Positions 1 through 8,789 of a DNA stretch of 52,338 bases are shown here, in pieces. The position numbers were made by a program, and so were the translations under genes. The stretch lies in the NCBI GenBank assembly GCA_002429385.1, contig DIZL01000009.1, forward strand, positions 1-52,338. The letters are read 5' to 3'. Below the pieces are notes generated by a model. That model saw only the letters and a list, made by a program, of their open reading frames with translations. It was not told the origin of the DNA and ran no database searches. The first letter of the stretch is position 1. Every line of letters begins with the position of its first letter. This stretch comes from Prolixibacteraceae bacterium UBA6029. Lineage in GTDB: Bacteria; Bacteroidota; Bacteroidia; Bacteroidales; Prolixibacteraceae.

Positions 1-53
1 ACTGAGTTTTGAACGAAGTGTTGCAAATAAAGATCTGACTATTTAATTTTTAT

Positions 54-61
54 TACTTTTG
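54..61 (+). promoter_or_regulatory. -7 box (TACTTTTG) of the tatA promoter
   Basis: TACTTTTG matches the Bacteroidota -7 consensus TAnnTTTG exactly and ends 25 bases before the first tatA start codon. No TTTG is seen at the usual 19-21 base spacing upstream, so only the -7 half is supported. Confidence 0.5.
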
Positions 62-86
62 TAAAAACCATTTAAACTTATATAGT

Positions 87-281
87 ATGAACTTATTAGT
101 TATTGCAATGGGATTGAATCCCGAAGTGCTTATTCTTATTTTAGTAGTTGTCCTACTGATGTTTGGCGGCCAAAAAATTCCTGAACTGATGAAAGGATTA
201 GGAAAGGGAATCAAGGAATTCAAGAATGCCACCAAAGATGAGGAAGCCCCAAAAAAAGACTCTGAAAAGCTTGAAAAATAA
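87..281 (+). CDS. tatA: Sec-independent protein translocase subunit TatA
   Basis: TatA/TatE-type pore subunit of the twin-arginine translocase, which exports folded proteins across the inner membrane. The 64-residue protein has the family layout: one N-terminal transmembrane helix (about residues 12-27), the FGG hinge, an amphipathic helix beginning KIPELMKGLGKGIKEF, and a charged tail rich in Lys and Glu. The length is typical. The codon for Met8 (position 108, MGLNPEVL...) is an alternative start that looks more like other TatA N-termini; there is no clear ribosome site to decide. No tatC is visible here. Two oxidoreductases later in the window (36.7 and 46.7 kb) carry RR signal peptides and are likely clients of this system. 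Confidence 0.93.
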   Translation: MNLLVIAMGLNPEVLILILVVVLLMFGGQKIPELMKGLGKGIKEFKNATKDEEAPKKDSEKLEK

Positions 282-369
282 CAGATAAAGAATGCCCTCA
301 ACGGGGATTCCCCTGATCCATATTGATTTGTACGTGTAACTGAACTGACATTTGATTACCGCACATAAG

Positions 370-419
370 TACCATACGAATGATTTTACCCTGTAGAATT
401 ATCCGTATGGTATTTTTTA
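370..419 (+). terminator. Hairpin followed by T-rich stretch, probable tatA terminator
   Basis: A 9-bp stem (TACCATACG at 370-378 with CGTATGGTA at 404-412) is followed by a T-rich stretch (413-419). The loop is long (25 bases), so this is a weak intrinsic terminator. It lies about 90 bases after the tatA stop. Confidence 0.5.
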
Positions 420-451
420 TGAAGTGAAGGGTCACATGACATTGTTGTGGG

Positions 452-467
452 TCCCGAATACTCGGGA
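452..467. repeat. Short palindromic repeat, copy 1 (TCCCGA-N4-TCGGGA)
   Basis: TCCCGAATACTCGGGA has perfect 6-bp arms around ATAC. A near-identical palindrome, TCCCGAGTACTTGGGA, occurs at 25900-25915. Both lie downstream of a plus-strand gene and before a convergent minus-strand gene. They look like members of an intergenic palindrome family. Confidence 0.55.
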
Positions 468-497
468 TCAAAACCAATACTCAGGCGTGTTTTCTTT

Positions 498-651
498 GGA
501 AATATCTTACTTTTCTGAAAAAATCTTAGTAACTTACATCAGCCCCCACAACCTTAATCTTATGTACCTTATGATATAAGATAGATAAGATTTGGCTCTG
601 GGGGTCATTGCCGGGTTACTAAGCTTTAATTAAAAAAAGTAAGATTTCTAA
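498..651. repeat. Large imperfect inverted repeat between tatA and the PBP gene
   Basis: The left arm (about 498-553) and right arm (about 592-651) are imperfectly complementary over about 55 bases, sharing in order the blocks AAATnCTTACTTTT, CTTAGTAAC and CCCCC. The centre holds a smaller hairpin (ATCTTAT near 557-563 with ATAAGAT near 575-581). No ORF is present. The rest of the 282-795 gap shows only the palindrome and terminator listed separately. The element could be a decayed MITE or a structured bidirectional 3' end between the convergent genes. Confidence 0.5.
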
Positions 652-795
652 AAAATTACCATTGACTTTGCTTTCCCATCAACAATATCATGTGATCCCT
701 GAAAACCTTATCCATAGGTTTTCACCTCCATTCTCAAATACATTTAGCAGTCATCGGGTAACCAACACTCGGGTATATTCTTATACAGATTTGAT

Positions 796-3141
796 TTAGA
801 AGAAATCCTCCGAATTATCCTTACTCTGTTCAATACTTTCAGGATCATCGCAATCGACATTTACGGAGAAACCTGCAGGTCGTTCAAAATCAACGTGATC
901 GCTGTAAGGAAGGCTATGATCAGCATATACTTTACGCATGTAATATCCCCAAATGGGCAAGGCCATGTTCGCTCCCTGACCCGATTGCATATCTTCGAAA
1001 TGGATGCTTCGCAATTCTCCCCCGGTCCATGATCCGTTAACCAGCTCGGGTGTGACGCCTATAAACCAGCCATCCGAATGGTTCTGGGTAGTTCCTGTTT
1101 TTGCGGCAATTTGTCCTTTAAAGCCGCCATATTTGGGGTTCCATCGCAACCTTCCGCCCGATCCTGCATCAACAACACCGCGCATAAGATCGGTCATCAG
1201 GTATGCTGTCTGTTCGTCAATGGCATCATGTTTTTCAGGATTAAACGATGAGATCACATTTCCATGCCGGTCTTCGATACGGGTTACAAAATACGGCTGT
1301 GTATATACTCCCTTATTGCCAAATGTTCCGTAGGCGCCAACCATTTCATATAATGTAACATCGGAGGTGCCTAAAAACATGGAAGGGACAGGATCAATCG
1401 GACTGTAGACCCCCATTTTTTTCATGATATCGGCAACTGACTGGGGATTAAACTGCTTCATGACCCAGGCGGAAACCTGGTTGACCGAATGGGCCAAACC
1501 CCATTTGAGGGTGACCATTTTATCGTCAAATTTAGTAGGGGCTGAATTCTTCGCCTGCCAGATGGTTCCGTCCCCCAAAATGAACTGCTGTTCCACATTT
1601 GGTACCTTGCTGCAGGGCGACATCCCGTTTTGCATGGCCAGGGTGTATAAGAAAGGCTTTACGGTCGATCCGATCTGCCGCTTGCCTCCTTTCACCATAT
1701 CGTACATGAAATGGCGGTAATCAGGTCCGCCCACATAAGCTTTTACCTGCCCTGTTTTGGTTTCCATCGACATGAAGGATGAACGAAGGATTCCAAAGTA
1801 ATATCTTAAGGAATCAAGAGGGGTCATGGTAGTGTCCCGATCGCCTTTGTAGGAAAAAACAGACATCTCAACCGGAGTGTTAAATATTTGCTTGATTTCG
1901 TCCCAGGATTTGCCACTGACTTTGGCCAGACGGTAGCGTTCGGTCTGTTTGATGGATTGGTCCATAATTGCAGAAACGGCATCGGTACTCAAATCATTTG
2001 AGAATGGCCGGTTTTTCAGGGTCCGCATGTGTTTATTAAAACCGGGCTGCAGGTTGTATCTCAGATGTATGTTTACGGCTTCCTCGGCATAACGCTGCAT
2101 GCGCGAATCGATTGTGGTAATGATCCGTATCCCGTCGCGGTATAGATTGTAGGAGGTGCCGTCCGCCTTTTTATTCTTTTTTGTCCATCCGTAAAGAGGA
2201 TTGGTTACCCATTCCACCGAATCTTCCTTGTACTTCTGAATCTGCCAGGCACGGTAATCTTTTCTGTCGGGCAGGCCGGCATTCATAGCCTGACGTAGAT
2301 ATTCCCTGAAATAAGGGGCAAGACCGGTTTTGAAATCGACTTTATGATAGTCCAATCCCAATGGAAGTGATTTCAGTGAATTGTATTGCTCCTTCGTAAT
2401 GTTCCCGTTTTTTCTCATTTGTGACAGTACCACGTTGCGGCGGCGAAGAGTAAGTTCGGGTCTGCGGATTGGATTGTATAGCGAAGAGTTTTTGGCCATT
2501 CCAACAAGCATGGCTGCCTGCTCTATCCTTAAGGCATCAGGTGTTGTATTAAAGTATATGGCAGCTGCAGACTTTACCCCAACAGCCAGATTCAGAAAGT
2601 CGTACTTATTGAGGTACATGGTCAGGATCTCCTCTTTCGTATAACTCTTCTCCAGCTTGACCGCGATGACCCATTCTTTAAATTTCCTGAAAATTAACTG
2701 AAGCTTATTGTCCAGCACATCGCGGGGGAAGAGCATTTTCGCAAGCTGTTGGCTGATGGTGCTACCACCTCCCGAACTGGCATCCCCGAAAAGGATTCCC
2801 TTCATCACACGGAACAAGCCTCTCAGGTCAATACCCGAATGACTGAAAAACCGCACATCTTCGGTAGCCACCAGGGCATTTAATAAATTAGGGCTGAATT
2901 CATTGTATTTGACAAAGCTTCTGTTTTCCTTGAAATATTTACCCATAACGACTCCATCAGAAGAAACCACTTCGGAGGCAAGCAGACTCTCGGGGTTTTC
3001 GATATCTTCAAAAGAGGGCATATAACCAAGCCAACCCTGGGCAATCATAAAAAACATCAGGAATACGGCCACAACGCCCGTTGCATATAGAACCCAGAAG
3101 ACGCGCAGGTATTTTTTATAGACTGAAATATCTTTATCCAT
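796..3141 (-). CDS. mrcA: Class A penicillin-binding protein (transglycosylase/transpeptidase)
   Basis: Bifunctional peptidoglycan synthase of 781 residues that polymerises glycan strands and cross-links stem peptides in the periplasm. A short cytoplasmic N-terminus is followed by one membrane anchor (about residues 14-36). The GT51 glycosyltransferase domain follows (about 60-240), with the EDVRFF motif (catalytic Glu94), GGSTISQQLAK (126-135), KEEILTMYLN (169-178) and a Pro/Arg-rich NPIRRPE. The transpeptidase domain (about 440-700) has the nucleophile motif STVK (Ser492), SVN (552-554) and KTG (681-683), so both activities look intact. Length and order fit PBP1A. Transcribed toward tatA and convergent with it; a TAnnTTTG box stands just upstream of its start. 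Confidence 0.93.
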   Translation of the reverse strand: MDKDISVYKKYLRVFWVLYATGVVAVFLMFFMIAQGWLGYMPSFEDIENPESLLASEVVSSDGVVMGKYFKENRSFVKYNEFSPNLLNALVATEDVRFFSHSGIDLRGLFRVMKGILFGDASSGGGSTISQQLAKMLFPRDVLDNKLQLIFRKFKEWVIAVKLEKSYTKEEILTMYLNKYDFLNLAVGVKSAAAIYFNTTPDALRIEQAAMLVGMAKNSSLYNPIRRPELTLRRRNVVLSQMRKNGNITKEQYNSLKSLPLGLDYHKVDFKTGLAPYFREYLRQAMNAGLPDRKDYRAWQIQKYKEDSVEWVTNPLYGWTKKNKKADGTSYNLYRDGIRIITTIDSRMQRYAEEAVNIHLRYNLQPGFNKHMRTLKNRPFSNDLSTDAVSAIMDQSIKQTERYRLAKVSGKSWDEIKQIFNTPVEMSVFSYKGDRDTTMTPLDSLRYYFGILRSSFMSMETKTGQVKAYVGGPDYRHFMYDMVKGGKRQIGSTVKPFLYTLAMQNGMSPCSKVPNVEQQFILGDGTIWQAKNSAPTKFDDKMVTLKWGLAHSVNQVSAWVMKQFNPQSVADIMKKMGVYSPIDPVPSMFLGTSDVTLYEMVGAYGTFGNKGVYTQPYFVTRIEDRHGNVISSFNPEKHDAIDEQTAYLMTDLMRGVVDAGSGGRLRWNPKYGGFKGQIAAKTGTTQNHSDGWFIGVTPELVNGSWTGGELRSIHFEDMQSGQGANMALPIWGYYMRKVYADHSLPYSDHVDFERPAGFSVNVDCDDPESIEQSKDNSEDFF

Positions 3142-3167
3142 TCAGAATTGATTATGTTTTTAGGCGA

Positions 3168-3175
3168 CAAAGATA
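3168..3175 (-). promoter_or_regulatory. -7 box of the PBP gene promoter
   Basis: On the minus strand this reads TATCTTTG, an exact match to TAnnTTTG, 27 bases upstream of the start codon. The -33 element is not clear at standard spacing. Confidence 0.5.
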
Positions 3176-4066
3176 ATGAAACTCGTACAAATTTCTTTTG
3201 CTTCAAAACAAAGGGCAGCGAAATCGCTTTAAAAAAAGGAGAATTATTTGCTGAATGAATATTTTGCCTCTCTGGCAACAATACTCATCAACATATTCGT
3301 ACATTTTTAATGGAAGATACTTGAAAAGTCCCGGATGTTTTTCAAGCTATTATTATTATCCCGAAGTGTCACACACTATTATTCCCGTTTGCGAAAAGGC
3401 CAATTGTTAAAGTGGCTGACCGAAGGAATATCTCCATAAGACAAACAGGGTTTGAGCAGGGATTGGATAGGGATTACTTCTTATTATCTGACTTGTATCT
3501 GTGTTCTATCTGTGTTTAATTTTAGATTTGAATACAGATAGAAGTCAATTAAAAATCAAATTATAAAGCCCCAGTACGGCGCAATCCCGGCCTGTAACCA
3601 TTCTGTACAGGTCGAAAGCAGGCGTATTACCTTCCTGAATTAAAATTAAATGGAAAGAGAATTAGTGTCCGTAGTCAATGGATTCATTTCTGAATCTTAT
3701 CGTCATACTATGACATGAGTTCATGCAAAGATTAAAGATAAAGAAGATGTGGTAAAGAACACAAGTCTGTATCGCAAAATATTAACGGAGAAAAAATCAC
3801 GGAATGTAAAAAACAATATCCCTTAAACAAGGGAGATAAACCCTCCGGATTATTTTCATTTACACAGAGTTTTCTTTAAGGTAAAACACTTGAAAAACAT
3901 AGGTTCAACGCACATTTAATGAGCTTATTAAACCCCGCTGAAATTAAGGCTTCCGAATCAGGAAAGGGTAATCAAAAAAAGCTTGTTATCTAACAGTTAC
4001 AGGCCATGTAACTGAATAATTAAATCATTATCAAATGAATAAGGTTTAAAATATATTGGATTTAAT
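3176..4066. other. Long divergent intergenic region with hairpins and a possible gene relic
   Basis: About 0.9 kb between the divergent PBP and topA genes holds no intact gene of convincing size. Visible items are: two direct 11-bp repeats (TATCTGTGTTC/T, 3496-3517); an 11-bp hairpin with one G.U pair (3506-3516 with 3531-3541); a 6-bp hairpin (3591-3596 with 3606-3611); and a reading frame from ATG 3650 to TAA 3826 interrupted once by TGA at 3716-3718. The interrupted frame (58 codons, Lys-rich second half) may be a relic of a small gene, or chance. Confidence 0.4.
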
Positions 4067-4098
4067 TTTGAAGTTAGCGTTTCCTTTTCTTTAATTTG
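4067..4098 (+). promoter_or_regulatory. topA promoter (TTTG - 20 bp - TTAATTTG)
   Basis: A -33 TTTG (4067-4070) and a -7 TTAATTTG (4091-4098, seven of eight... one mismatch to TAnnTTTG at its second base) are separated by the ideal 20 bases. This predicts transcription from about 4105 and a leader of about 32 bases before the ATG at 4137. Confidence 0.6.
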
Positions 4099-4136
4099 CA
4101 CAAAATTTAGAATACAGAACGAATAAAAACCAATAT

Positions 4137-6461
4137 ATGCATGAAAATCTTGTTATTGTTGAGTCACCTGCCAAAGCAAAAACGATTGAGAAGTTTTTAG
4201 GGAAGGATTTTTTTGTAACCTCCAGCATGGGGCATATCAGGGATCTCGAGAAAAAGGATTTTGGTATCGACATTCAGAATAATTTTACTCCTAAATATGA
4301 AATTACTTCGGACAAGAAGAAATTAGTCACTGAGCTACGAAAGCTTGCCAGGGAATCCAATATAATCTGGCTGGCATCTGACGAGGACCGTGAAGGAGAA
4401 GCCATATCATGGCATCTGATGGAGACCCTGGGCTTGGATCCTGAAAAGACAAAACGGATTGTATTTCATGAGATTACCAAAGAAGCGATACTCAAGGCTG
4501 TTGAAAATCCACGTCCGCTTGATCTGAACCTTGTCAATGCACAGCAGGCCCGTCGGGTTCTGGACCGAATTGTTGGGTTTGAAGTTTCGCCGGTTTTATG
4601 GAAGAAAGTAAAACCTGCGCTCTCGGCCGGAAGAGTTCAGTCGGTTGCAGTAAGGCTGATCGTTGAACGGGAACGTGATATCATTAATTTCACATCCACC
4701 TCGGCATTTCGGGTAGCTGCCAGTTTCATGGTTCCTGAGAAGGACGGCAAGATCACCGAATTAAAAGCTGAACTGAACCGTAGGTTCGACAGCAGGGATG
4801 AGGCTAAAGCCTTTCTCGAGAAATGTAAGAATGCGGAATTCCAGATCAGTGAAGTGGTTAAGAAGCCTGGTAGACGATCACCTGCACCGCCATTTATTAC
4901 TTCTACCCTTCAACAGGAAGCAAGTCGTAAATTAGGTTATTCGGTGTCACAAACGATGAGTATCGCTCAAAAACTCTACGAATCAGGAAAGATTACCTAT
5001 ATGCGTACCGATTCGGTGAACCTCTCCGGATTGGCAATTAACGCTGCAAAACAAAAGATCATCAGCCTGTTTGGAGAAAAGTACCACCAGGTCAGACAAT
5101 ATAAAACAAAGATCAAAGGCGCACAGGAAGCCCACGAGGCCATTCGTCCTGCCTACCTGGATAATGAAGAAATTTCGGGGACCAACCAGGAGAAGAAATT
5201 ATATGAGCTGATCTGGAAGCGTACCATTGCTTCGCAAATGAGTGAAGCCGAGCTGGAGAAAACTACAGTGACCATTGACATTTCGAATGGCCCGGATAAA
5301 TTTATTGCCACAGGCGAGGTATTGATTTTCGATGGATTCCTGAGTGTTTATATGGAATCGTTTGACGATGAAGACCAGAATGGTACAACCAAAGGTTTAT
5401 TACCCGCTTTAAGCGCCAATCAGATTCTTCGTTGGGATAAGATACAGGCCACAGAGAGATACACACAGAAACCACCGCGTTATACTGAAGCGAGTCTGGT
5501 AAAAAAGCTTGAGGAACTGGGAATCGGACGTCCTTCAACTTATGCCCCGATTATCACCACCGTTCAAAACCGGGGATATGTGGTCAAGGAAGACCGACAG
5601 GGAACCGATCGTGAATACACTGAATTAATCCTTTCGGGACAAAAGATTAGTGAAAAAATAAAAACTGAACTTACGGGAGCAGAAAAATCAAAACTCTTCC
5701 CAACCGACATCGGAATGGTAGTCAATGACTTTCTGGTTAAGTATTTTGATATGATCATGGATTACAATTTCACAGCCAAGGTGGAGAAAGAGTTTGACGA
5801 AATTGCCGAAGGAGCCATTGTTTGGAATGATATGATCAGAAGCTTTTACGAGCCCTTTCATTCAAAAGTTGAAAGTGCCTTGAGCGAAGCCGAACGAACC
5901 AATGGAGTCCGGATTATAGGAATTGATCCAACTTCAGGAAAAGAAATATCGGTAAAAATAGGTCGTTTTGGACCCCTGGCTCAACTTGGCGAAATTACTG
6001 AAGAAGGCGAAAAACCTCAGTTTGCCAGTCTTCGTTCGGGTCAGCATATTGAAACCATTACCATTGACGAAGTCCTGGAACTATTTAAACTGCCACGGAA
6101 CATCGGTGATTTTGAAGGTAAAACGGTAACAGTTGCAATCGGGCGTTTTGGCCCGTATATCCGTCACGACAGCAAATTCATTTCGTTGGAGAAAGACATC
6201 GACGATCCGTACACCATTGATCTGGAAAGAGCAATCATCCTGATCGAGGCCAAACGGGAGAAAGATCTGAACGCTTTAATCAAAGTATTTGAAGAAAACC
6301 CTGAAGTGAAAATTCTGAACGGAAGATGGGGACCTTACATTACCTTCAAAAAGAACAATTATAAGATTCCCAAAAATACGGATGCTTCCATACTGACTCT
6401 TGATGAATGTATGACATTGATTGAAAAGCAGCCGGCACCAAAGAAATCGAGGAAAAAATAA
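4137..6461 (+). CDS. topA: DNA topoisomerase I (type IA)
   Basis: Relaxes negative supercoils by cutting and resealing one DNA strand. The N-terminal Toprim domain opens LVIVESPAKAKTIEKFLG and has the metal-binding DEDREGE (82-88). The breakage-rejoining core contains the catalytic tyrosine in YMRTDS (Tyr288) and ends with the strand-passage helices near GIGRPSTYA. The C-terminus carries TopA repeats (GRFGPLAQLG, GRFGPYIRH, GRWGPYITF) instead of four-cysteine zinc fingers, and a basic KKSRKK tail. At 774 residues the length fits the Bacteroidota form. It has its own promoter and terminator, and the arginase-like gene follows in the same direction. Confidence 0.97.
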   Translation: MHENLVIVESPAKAKTIEKFLGKDFFVTSSMGHIRDLEKKDFGIDIQNNFTPKYEITSDKKKLVTELRKLARESNIIWLASDEDREGEAISWHLMETLGLDPEKTKRIVFHEITKEAILKAVENPRPLDLNLVNAQQARRVLDRIVGFEVSPVLWKKVKPALSAGRVQSVAVRLIVERERDIINFTSTSAFRVAASFMVPEKDGKITELKAELNRRFDSRDEAKAFLEKCKNAEFQISEVVKKPGRRSPAPPFITSTLQQEASRKLGYSVSQTMSIAQKLYESGKITYMRTDSVNLSGLAINAAKQKIISLFGEKYHQVRQYKTKIKGAQEAHEAIRPAYLDNEEISGTNQEKKLYELIWKRTIASQMSEAELEKTTVTIDISNGPDKFIATGEVLIFDGFLSVYMESFDDEDQNGTTKGLLPALSANQILRWDKIQATERYTQKPPRYTEASLVKKLEELGIGRPSTYAPIITTVQNRGYVVKEDRQGTDREYTELILSGQKISEKIKTELTGAEKSKLFPTDIGMVVNDFLVKYFDMIMDYNFTAKVEKEFDEIAEGAIVWNDMIRSFYEPFHSKVESALSEAERTNGVRIIGIDPTSGKEISVKIGRFGPLAQLGEITEEGEKPQFASLRSGQHIETITIDEVLELFKLPRNIGDFEGKTVTVAIGRFGPYIRHDSKFISLEKDIDDPYTIDLERAIILIEAKREKDLNALIKVFEENPEVKILNGRWGPYITFKKNNYKIPKNTDASILTLDECMTLIEKQPAPKKSRKK

Positions 6462-6466
6462 ATTTC

Positions 6467-6500
6467 ACGGGTAAACATATTTTTGTTTGCCCGTTTTAAT
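6467..6500 (+). terminator. Intrinsic terminator after topA
   Basis: An 11-bp stem with one G.U pair (6467-6477 with 6484-6494) and a 6-base loop is followed by TTT and an AT-rich tail. It starts 5 bases after the topA stop codon. Confidence 0.8.
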
Positions 6501-6537
6501 TAAAAGCGTATTTTCAACTCCTGATAAATAATTGCTG

Positions 6538-7701
6538 ATGGACTTGCTACATTATTTCGATCCTGTTGATTTCAATAAGTTTGATACGGCTGAATGGGCC
6601 AATCAAAAATACACTTTAGGAGCCCTGCTGCAAAAAAATCAGGAGAAACTTAAGCCGGAAAAGGCTGAACTGATTATAATCGGCGCAGGTGAAGATCGAA
6701 ACTCAGTTATGGCCGGAGCAGCTAAGGCTCCAAATGAAATCAGGAAACACCTTTACAACCTAAACCGGATAGGTCCACGGTTCAAGGTTTTGGATCTTGG
6801 CAATCTGAAGATCGGACATACCGTCAATGACTCTTATTTTGCGTTAAGGGATATTTGCGAACATATTCTGGAAAACCACCAGACTTTAATTGTTTTAGGC
6901 GGAAGCCAGGACCTGACTTTTGGGATGACCAAAGCTTTTGATGGCAGACTGTTCAATATGGTGACTATTGACCCCAAACTCGATTTCAAAAAAGGGGTAA
7001 AGAATATTAATTCAGAGAACTATTTGAACCTGATAGTTGAAAAGCAAAAGAATCTTTATTCCTATACCTCCATTGCCTATCAGAACTACTTTGTTGATCA
7101 GATGGAAATTGACCAATTCAATAATTTTCACTGGGATGTCAAACGATTGGGACAGGTGAGGTATGATCTTACTTCGGTTGAACCCATCCTGCGTGATGCC
7201 CAGGTTTTTGGTTTTGATCTGAATGCTATACGTTCGATAGATGCACCCGGCCAATCTATGGGTTCGCCCAATGGACTTTTCGCGGAGGAAGCCTGCCAGA
7301 TAGCACGGTATGCAGGCATCAGTGATGAATTATCTATTGCAGGCTTTTTCAATCTTATCCCTGAAAAGGATCTCACGTCGAATTCGGCCAACCTGATGGC
7401 CCAGGTGGTCTGGCACTTTATGGATGGGTTTTTCATCCGGAAGGCAGAAGATCCTTCAGAAGATTCGGAAAATTTCAATCAATTCATGGTCGACATGTCG
7501 AGCATAAATATGACACTGGTATTTTTTCAGAGCCGGATTTCAGGAAGATGGTGGATGGAAGTTTCGGATTTTGAAAACAGAAAAGGAGGAATGTATATAA
7601 TCCCCTGTGATGAAGACGATTATAAGAATGCTTCGCATGGAGATATTCCTGACCGGTGGTGGAAAAATATACGCAAGATGCACAAAAGACAAAATAAATA
7701 A
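6538..7701 (+). CDS. Arginase/formiminoglutamase-fold protein, metal site degraded
   Basis: Ureohydrolase-superfamily protein of 388 residues. The open frame reaches back to TTG 6532, but ATG 6538 is the likelier start. Residue numbers below count from TTG. The three signature regions are recognisable but altered. GGDHS is GGSQD (123-127; His to Gln). DAHxD is DPKLD (147-151; both Asp kept, His to Lys). SxDxD is GFDLN (227-231; first Asp kept, second to Asn). Three of six Mn ligands are therefore gone, and hydrolysis of formiminoglutamate or arginine is doubtful. Related proteins are, from memory, often found near gldK in Bacteroidota. Here it sits between topA and porP. A structural or regulatory role is inference. 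Confidence 0.8.
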   Translation: MDLLHYFDPVDFNKFDTAEWANQKYTLGALLQKNQEKLKPEKAELIIIGAGEDRNSVMAGAAKAPNEIRKHLYNLNRIGPRFKVLDLGNLKIGHTVNDSYFALRDICEHILENHQTLIVLGGSQDLTFGMTKAFDGRLFNMVTIDPKLDFKKGVKNINSENYLNLIVEKQKNLYSYTSIAYQNYFVDQMEIDQFNNFHWDVKRLGQVRYDLTSVEPILRDAQVFGFDLNAIRSIDAPGQSMGSPNGLFAEEACQIARYAGISDELSIAGFFNLIPEKDLTSNSANLMAQVVWHFMDGFFIRKAEDPSEDSENFNQFMVDMSSINMTLVFFQSRISGRWWMEVSDFENRKGGMYIIPCDEDDYKNASHGDIPDRWWKNIRKMHKRQNK

Positions 7702-7740
7702 ACTAAACCTGCGTTCATTGAGTCGATAGATTCTCACATG

Positions 7741-7773
7741 TTTGGTACAGTAAACATTTTTTCATTATTTTAC
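7741..7773 (+). promoter_or_regulatory. Possible porP-gldKLMN promoter
   Basis: TTTG (7741-7744) is followed 21 bases later by TATTTTAC (7766-7773), which matches TAnnTTTG at six of eight bases. Transcription would begin about 36 bases before the ATG at 7816, consistent with that start rather than ATG 7738. Weak match. Confidence 0.35.
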
Positions 7774-7815
7774 AGAACATTAGAGGGTGATAAACCGGAT
7801 CGCAACTGTGCTTTT

Positions 7816-8757
7816 ATGAAAAAAATATTTTGTTTTTTATTTTTATATATAATAGCTATCTTAGCCGCAGTTGCCCAGCAGGATCCCCAGTTCACTTTTA
7901 ACCGGCAAACCCAACTAACAGTGAACCCGGGATACGCCGGAAATGATGGGATGATAAGCGGTACAATACTAAACCGTTATCAATGGGTAGGCATCAAAGG
8001 AGCGCCTAAAACATTGGTGTTCAGCGCTGGTGGAGCAACAGACCTTTTCGGTGTAAACAGCGGGATCGGGTTAAATGTGATAAGTGATGAATTGGGGTTT
8101 TACAAAAATATTTCCGTTAGCTTCGATTATGCGTATCGAAGAAAAACAGGAATTGGGGACCTTGGAGTAGGTCCTAGCTTTGGTTTTTACAACATGTCGA
8201 TTAATCCGGTGTGGTTTATTCCGGAAAGTGATGTAGCTGCGACATCCACTGAATCGGGGATTCCTCAGGTACTGGCGAGCAAGCTGGCCATTGATTTGGG
8301 CTTTGGAGTTTATTTGAAATCGAATACGTATTTCATTGGAGCTTCAGTAACACATATCAATCGCGCCACAATTATATTGGGAGATCAGGCGAGTACAGTT
8401 TTAGCCCGCCATTATTATGTATCCGGCGGTTACAATATTAGCCTTCGTGATCCGTTATTTGAATTGGAACCGGCAATCTATTTTAAAACTGACGGTGTGG
8501 CCTATCAGGCTGATTTTACGGCTAATCTGGTGTATAAAAAACGGTTTTCGGCTGGTCTGAATTACCGGATCCAGGATGCAGTGGGAGTTCTTTTAGGTTT
8601 TGAATTGAATAACGGAATGAGATTAGGATATGCCTATGATATTATGACCTCAGCGTTAGCTGCATTTGGGGGCGGATCGCATGAGTTTTATCTGGGTTAT
8701 AGTCTTGATCTGGGCAAGAACAGGAGTAAAAAATACAAGAGTGTAAGATATTTATAA
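7816..8757 (+). CDS. porP: Type IX secretion outer-membrane protein, PorP/SprF family
   Basis: Outer-membrane beta-barrel associated with the type IX secretion system (T9SS); PorP/SprF proteins link the machinery or specific cargo to the outer membrane. The chosen start, ATG 7816, gives 313 residues with a clean signal peptide (KKIFCFLFL... ending AAVAQQ). The frame extends to ATG 7738, but that would add 26 residues ahead of the signal. Family hallmarks are the early NPGYAG segment, QWVGIKGAPKT, and alternating Gly/aromatic beta-strands to the C-terminus (LGYSLDLG). It is the first gene of the run leading into gldK, 32 bases downstream, the same order as porP-porK in Porphyromonas. Confidence 0.9.
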   Translation: MKKIFCFLFLYIIAILAAVAQQDPQFTFNRQTQLTVNPGYAGNDGMISGTILNRYQWVGIKGAPKTLVFSAGGATDLFGVNSGIGLNVISDELGFYKNISVSFDYAYRRKTGIGDLGVGPSFGFYNMSINPVWFIPESDVAATSTESGIPQVLASKLAIDLGFGVYLKSNTYFIGASVTHINRATIILGDQASTVLARHYYVSGGYNISLRDPLFELEPAIYFKTDGVAYQADFTANLVYKKRFSAGLNYRIQDAVGVLLGFELNNGMRLGYAYDIMTSALAAFGGGSHEFYLGYSLDLGKNRSKKYKSVRYL

Positions 8758-8789
8758 AGAGAATATTAGAAGCAACATACCGCTATACT

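Noticed and set aside
7738..7815. N-terminal extension of porP from ATG 7738
   Set aside because: It would place 26 polar residues before an otherwise perfect signal peptide and overlap the predicted promoter.
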